Shown: in pieces, positions 23,501 to 24,462 of the stretch | How positions within the stretch are numbered: position 1 is the first letter of the stretch | Layout of the letters: the number at the start of each line of letters is the position of its first letter | Virus record (IMG/VR): IMGVR_UViG_3300027759_000407 | Span: 1-24,462 of that record | From: a virus | Direction: 5' to 3' (one strand) | Length of the DNA: 24,462 nucleotides | Program-made: the position numbers and the translations under genes | Notes under the pieces: generated by a model | What the model saw: only the letters and a program-made list of their open reading frames with translations | What the model was told of the DNA's origin: nothing | The model's database searches: none

Positions 23501-23833
23501 TGGTGTTTCACCAGGTTCGTCGTAGTCGTTGTCACCGTCGGGGTCAACAATACCCAACGGTCTTCCTCCTGATCCAACAACAATAGTAAGTGTTTCTCCG
23601 GGAGTGACCGGTATGTCGTTGCGCCATTGTAGGGCTCCGCCACCACCGCCACCACCATTTGGTGCTCCTGAACCACCGCCGCCGCCGCCAACAGCCACAG
23701 CACAAATTAAAGTTGTGTAATCAGGAACTACAAAATAATAAGTTCCCGGAATTGTAAATTCGGTTTGTTCTGCGCTGGTGTTTGTGATATCATATGCAGA
23801 CGCTGCGATTAAAACTTGTTCTAAGTTTAGCAT
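20516..23833 (-). CDS. Large glycine-rich / LamG tail adhesin (1105 aa)
   Basis: Order of domains by eye: a glycine-rich block at 49-150 opening with FTIPGTYYFVVPDYTTLI; a beta insert at about 155-330 (PFPVRFLGVSYNTVYISSNG resembles nidogen-type folds); a glycine-rich block at 331-440; a PA14-like module at about 453-575 (FYAPYTGTYTLEYAADNYMS and VDGTYVG); a short glycine block closing with GAVRIIWGNGRSYP near 617-630; and two LamG/concanavalin-like lectin domains (645-863 and 870-1105). The LamG domains begin GLILHYDASN and GLVLHLDPAN and end in LYDENRARF and LYQENRSRY. LamG and PA14 modules usually bind glycans, so this is the best candidate receptor-binding protein. AGCAGGT precedes the ATG. 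No signal peptide is seen, as expected for a virion protein. Confidence 0.85.
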   Translation of the reverse strand: MLNLEQVLIAASAYDITNTSAEQTEFTIPGTYYFVVPDYTTLICAVAVGGGGGGSGAPNGGGGGGGALQWRNDIPVTPGETLTIVVGSGGRPLGIVDPDGDNDYDEPGETPVSEDGYPSGIYRGGTNLLYATGGSGGTEPYGGGGGAASSNATSRIPFAPIGNAEMTAVNGVASLIVNTNVDDTYYAVPLPFPVRFLGVSYNTVYISSNGFFSFGGGSSQYYGFAANSPALPHVLIYPGDRRLYQLYTYATNNNTKFVIRQQGGDYAATGRTNIYEIHFYAGVDFFDIFSVREPGNNVISPAVSNGSSYLVTFDTPVNTGTRISTTGSGLVGTGGGTGGAGGTGGGVANWYHDGSAGYGGGAGGGGGAGGYIPSPGAGKGENYYTGGITAGTGYGGGGGSSSPSRAQGGGGVGLKGVGNIGATRGGGGSSYNGINTRLSAALNTPIDLWPVDLSWAWSNFINTYGVWISNRDYTDNDYHTVDRVFYAPYTGTYTLEYAADNYMSFYVDGTYVGITDQFRYSQTTTHVMSAGSHVLRFVVRNYGGGPWWANPAGFALTVRTSTGSLVWDTRTYRLANAVNVAARITAGGTNATSQDGGAFGGGGSGGNSILGGAGGGGAVRIIWGNGRSYPYNAADVIVRRRATTVGLILHYDASNVLSYTGGSTVYDISGNANHGTISLGYVPDTPQTLGDNRVFRFPAWSNTKIDFYANELTSSTITVEMWAYADSFASGMFFGFNIHDVWTSGGTLGFNTGQGDVYGISAARVNALTLPRRWAHYVFVMNVGDYYRNKIYIDGIRESLSQQYSVQYGPYANFNSGVGRIGGWRLENSYQQVMDLAVFKIYNRELSSTEITTLYDENRARFGQGFTDTGLVLHLDPANSSSYPGSGTTVYDISGNSNNATFSANGQLSWRNQNGGGVFDLNNDYAGQTYGYLSGTANSSVDLRTDMTAEIWFKLDSWDGAYDWVRIFGKGYYDGARNIPGSLRTWGLWYHYSANYFLYQRYGNANGSGGYVNVIVNTRPEVGNWYHMVATTSGNTHTLYINGAVVGSANYAFTADSSAGYVYRIGDAGFHSSHNGPVGVARLWNRGLNASEVLNLYQENRSRYQ

Positions 23834-23836
23834 AAA

Positions 23837-24462
23837 TTACCTGCTGTCAGACATTGTAATTGCGCCTCTCCAATTAGCGCCACCGTCATCGGTTATAAAC
23901 ACTAATACATCAACCCCGCTGGTTGCCAGTGCGGGCGCTGATCCTGCTGGCCAGCGAACTGTTCCTGGCCAATATTGTGTATACGAGCCGCCATTTCTAA
24001 GAGTTAAAATAAATCCGCCTGCTCTTGAGCCTGTAGGAGGATTTGTAAATGACCATGTAACTGCACCAGCTGCGGTTGCAGAAACAAAGTTTCCAGCTTC
24101 TTGGTTAATTGATGTTGCACCGGCTACGTTGCCCAATGCATTAGTTACCAAACTGTAATCTTGTAGTGCGGGTCGAAGCAATGTATAATCTTGGAAGTTT
24201 TGAGTTCCGTTAATGCTGCCAGCACCGCTGCCGTTAGCAGGAGTATAACCTAATGCTGCGGTAACTTGTGCTCCGCTAATTGAGCTAACCGTTCCTGCAT
24301 TACCAGTAACATTAATTCCCCAGGTACCACTAGCGTTTCCTCCGGTTAGTGTTGGAGAATAATTATTATAGTTTGCGCTGGTTAATAAATCATACCAACT
24401 ATTCCAGGTACTATCAATACCCTTTCGAATACGTAGTTGTGGGGTTCCGCCACTGTTAGCTG
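23837..24462 (-). CDS. Tail fibre protein, C-terminal part, 5'-truncated
   Basis: The frame is open from the right edge of the window to a stop at 23837, giving about 208 residues. The visible sequence begins LRIRKGIDSTWNSWYDLL, followed by TGGNASGTWGINVTGNAGTV, ISGAQVTAALGYTPAN and INGTQNFQDY, all typical of long tail-fibre shafts of T4-like and other phages. The end (NPPTGSRAGGFILTLRNGG, WPAGSAPALATSG, FITDDGGANWRGAIT) is a common fibre C-terminal domain. An in-frame TTG at 24181 is not the start, since coding sequence runs through it. Its stop lies three bases before the adhesin ATG, so the two genes are co-transcribed. Confidence 0.85.
   Translation of the reverse strand, partial: ANSGGTPQLRIRKGIDSTWNSWYDLLTSANYNNYSPTLTGGNASGTWGINVTGNAGTVSSISGAQVTAALGYTPANGSGAGSINGTQNFQDYTLLRPALQDYSLVTNALGNVAGATSINQEAGNFVSATAAGAVTWSFTNPPTGSRAGGFILTLRNGGSYTQYWPGTVRWPAGSAPALATSGVDVLVFITDDGGANWRGAITMSDSR

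Noticed and set aside
22582-23703. Long open frames of about 86 and 117 codons within the adhesin gene in other frames
   Set aside because: They are products of the glycine-codon runs of the real - strand gene, with low-complexity Val/Ala/Leu-rich translations and no binding sites.
24179-24181. TTG as a start for a 114-residue protein at the right end
   Set aside because: Typical fibre sequence (GYTPAN and INGTQNF) continues in frame upstream to the window edge, so the gene is truncated and does not start here.

Overview
The window is AT-rich and very tightly packed. It reads as part of the late region of a T4-like tailed phage (myovirus), most probably a marine one (cyanophage, pelagiphage or a relative). 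Three things support this. First, an exact T4-type late-promoter octamer TATAAATA and a GATAAATA variant lie in short intergenic gaps. Second, the left-hand small genes have the look of the conserved hypothetical set of marine T4-like phages. Third, the right third is tail-fibre and adhesin genes, including Mtd_N, S74-chaperone, LamG, glycine-rich and tail-assembly-chaperone domains. I saw no tRNA, rRNA, integrase, transposase or CRISPR array, and no gene-free stretch reaches even 100 bases. The host cannot be fixed from this sequence, and there are no photosynthesis genes.

Layout. (1) Bases 1-1861, + strand: five short conserved-hypothetical phage genes in a coupled row, the first cut by the window edge. 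They meet the next block tail to tail with a 17-base overlap. (2) Bases 1845-15096, - strand: thirteen genes that overlap or abut almost throughout, so probably one transcript read from right to left. In order of transcription they are: a small phage protein; two GT8-like glycosyltransferases; an unknown protein; a DxD glycosyltransferase; a 674-residue protein made of five copies of that glycosyltransferase core; a radical SAM enzyme with an N-terminal twitch-like cysteine set; a phage/marine glycosyltransferase-like protein; a SAM methyltransferase; a fusion of GDP-mannose 3,5-epimerase with a second glycosyltransferase-like domain; a 2OG-Fe(II) oxygenase; a second methyltransferase; and a third glycosyltransferase-like protein. 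(3) Bases 15154-24462, - strand: virion host-recognition genes. These are a 5'-truncated fibre, a 1105-residue glycine-rich/LamG adhesin, its likely assembly chaperone, two paralogous fibres with the same head domain, a minimal Mtd_N-S74 protein and a further structural protein.

How it may work together. The central block has what is needed to make an activated sugar (GDP-L-galactose or GDP-L-gulose from GDP-mannose), transfer several sugars, and then methylate, hydroxylate or otherwise modify the product. It lies directly behind the receptor-binding genes on the same strand, and the only promoter-like site before it resembles a weak late promoter. My best hypothesis is a late-expressed pathway that builds a decorated glycan, on the virion fibres or on the host surface. 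The most unusual individual items are the epimerase-glycosyltransferase fusion, the five-module glycosyltransferase with a DxD motif only in its last module, and the 99-base near-perfect repeat inside that gene.
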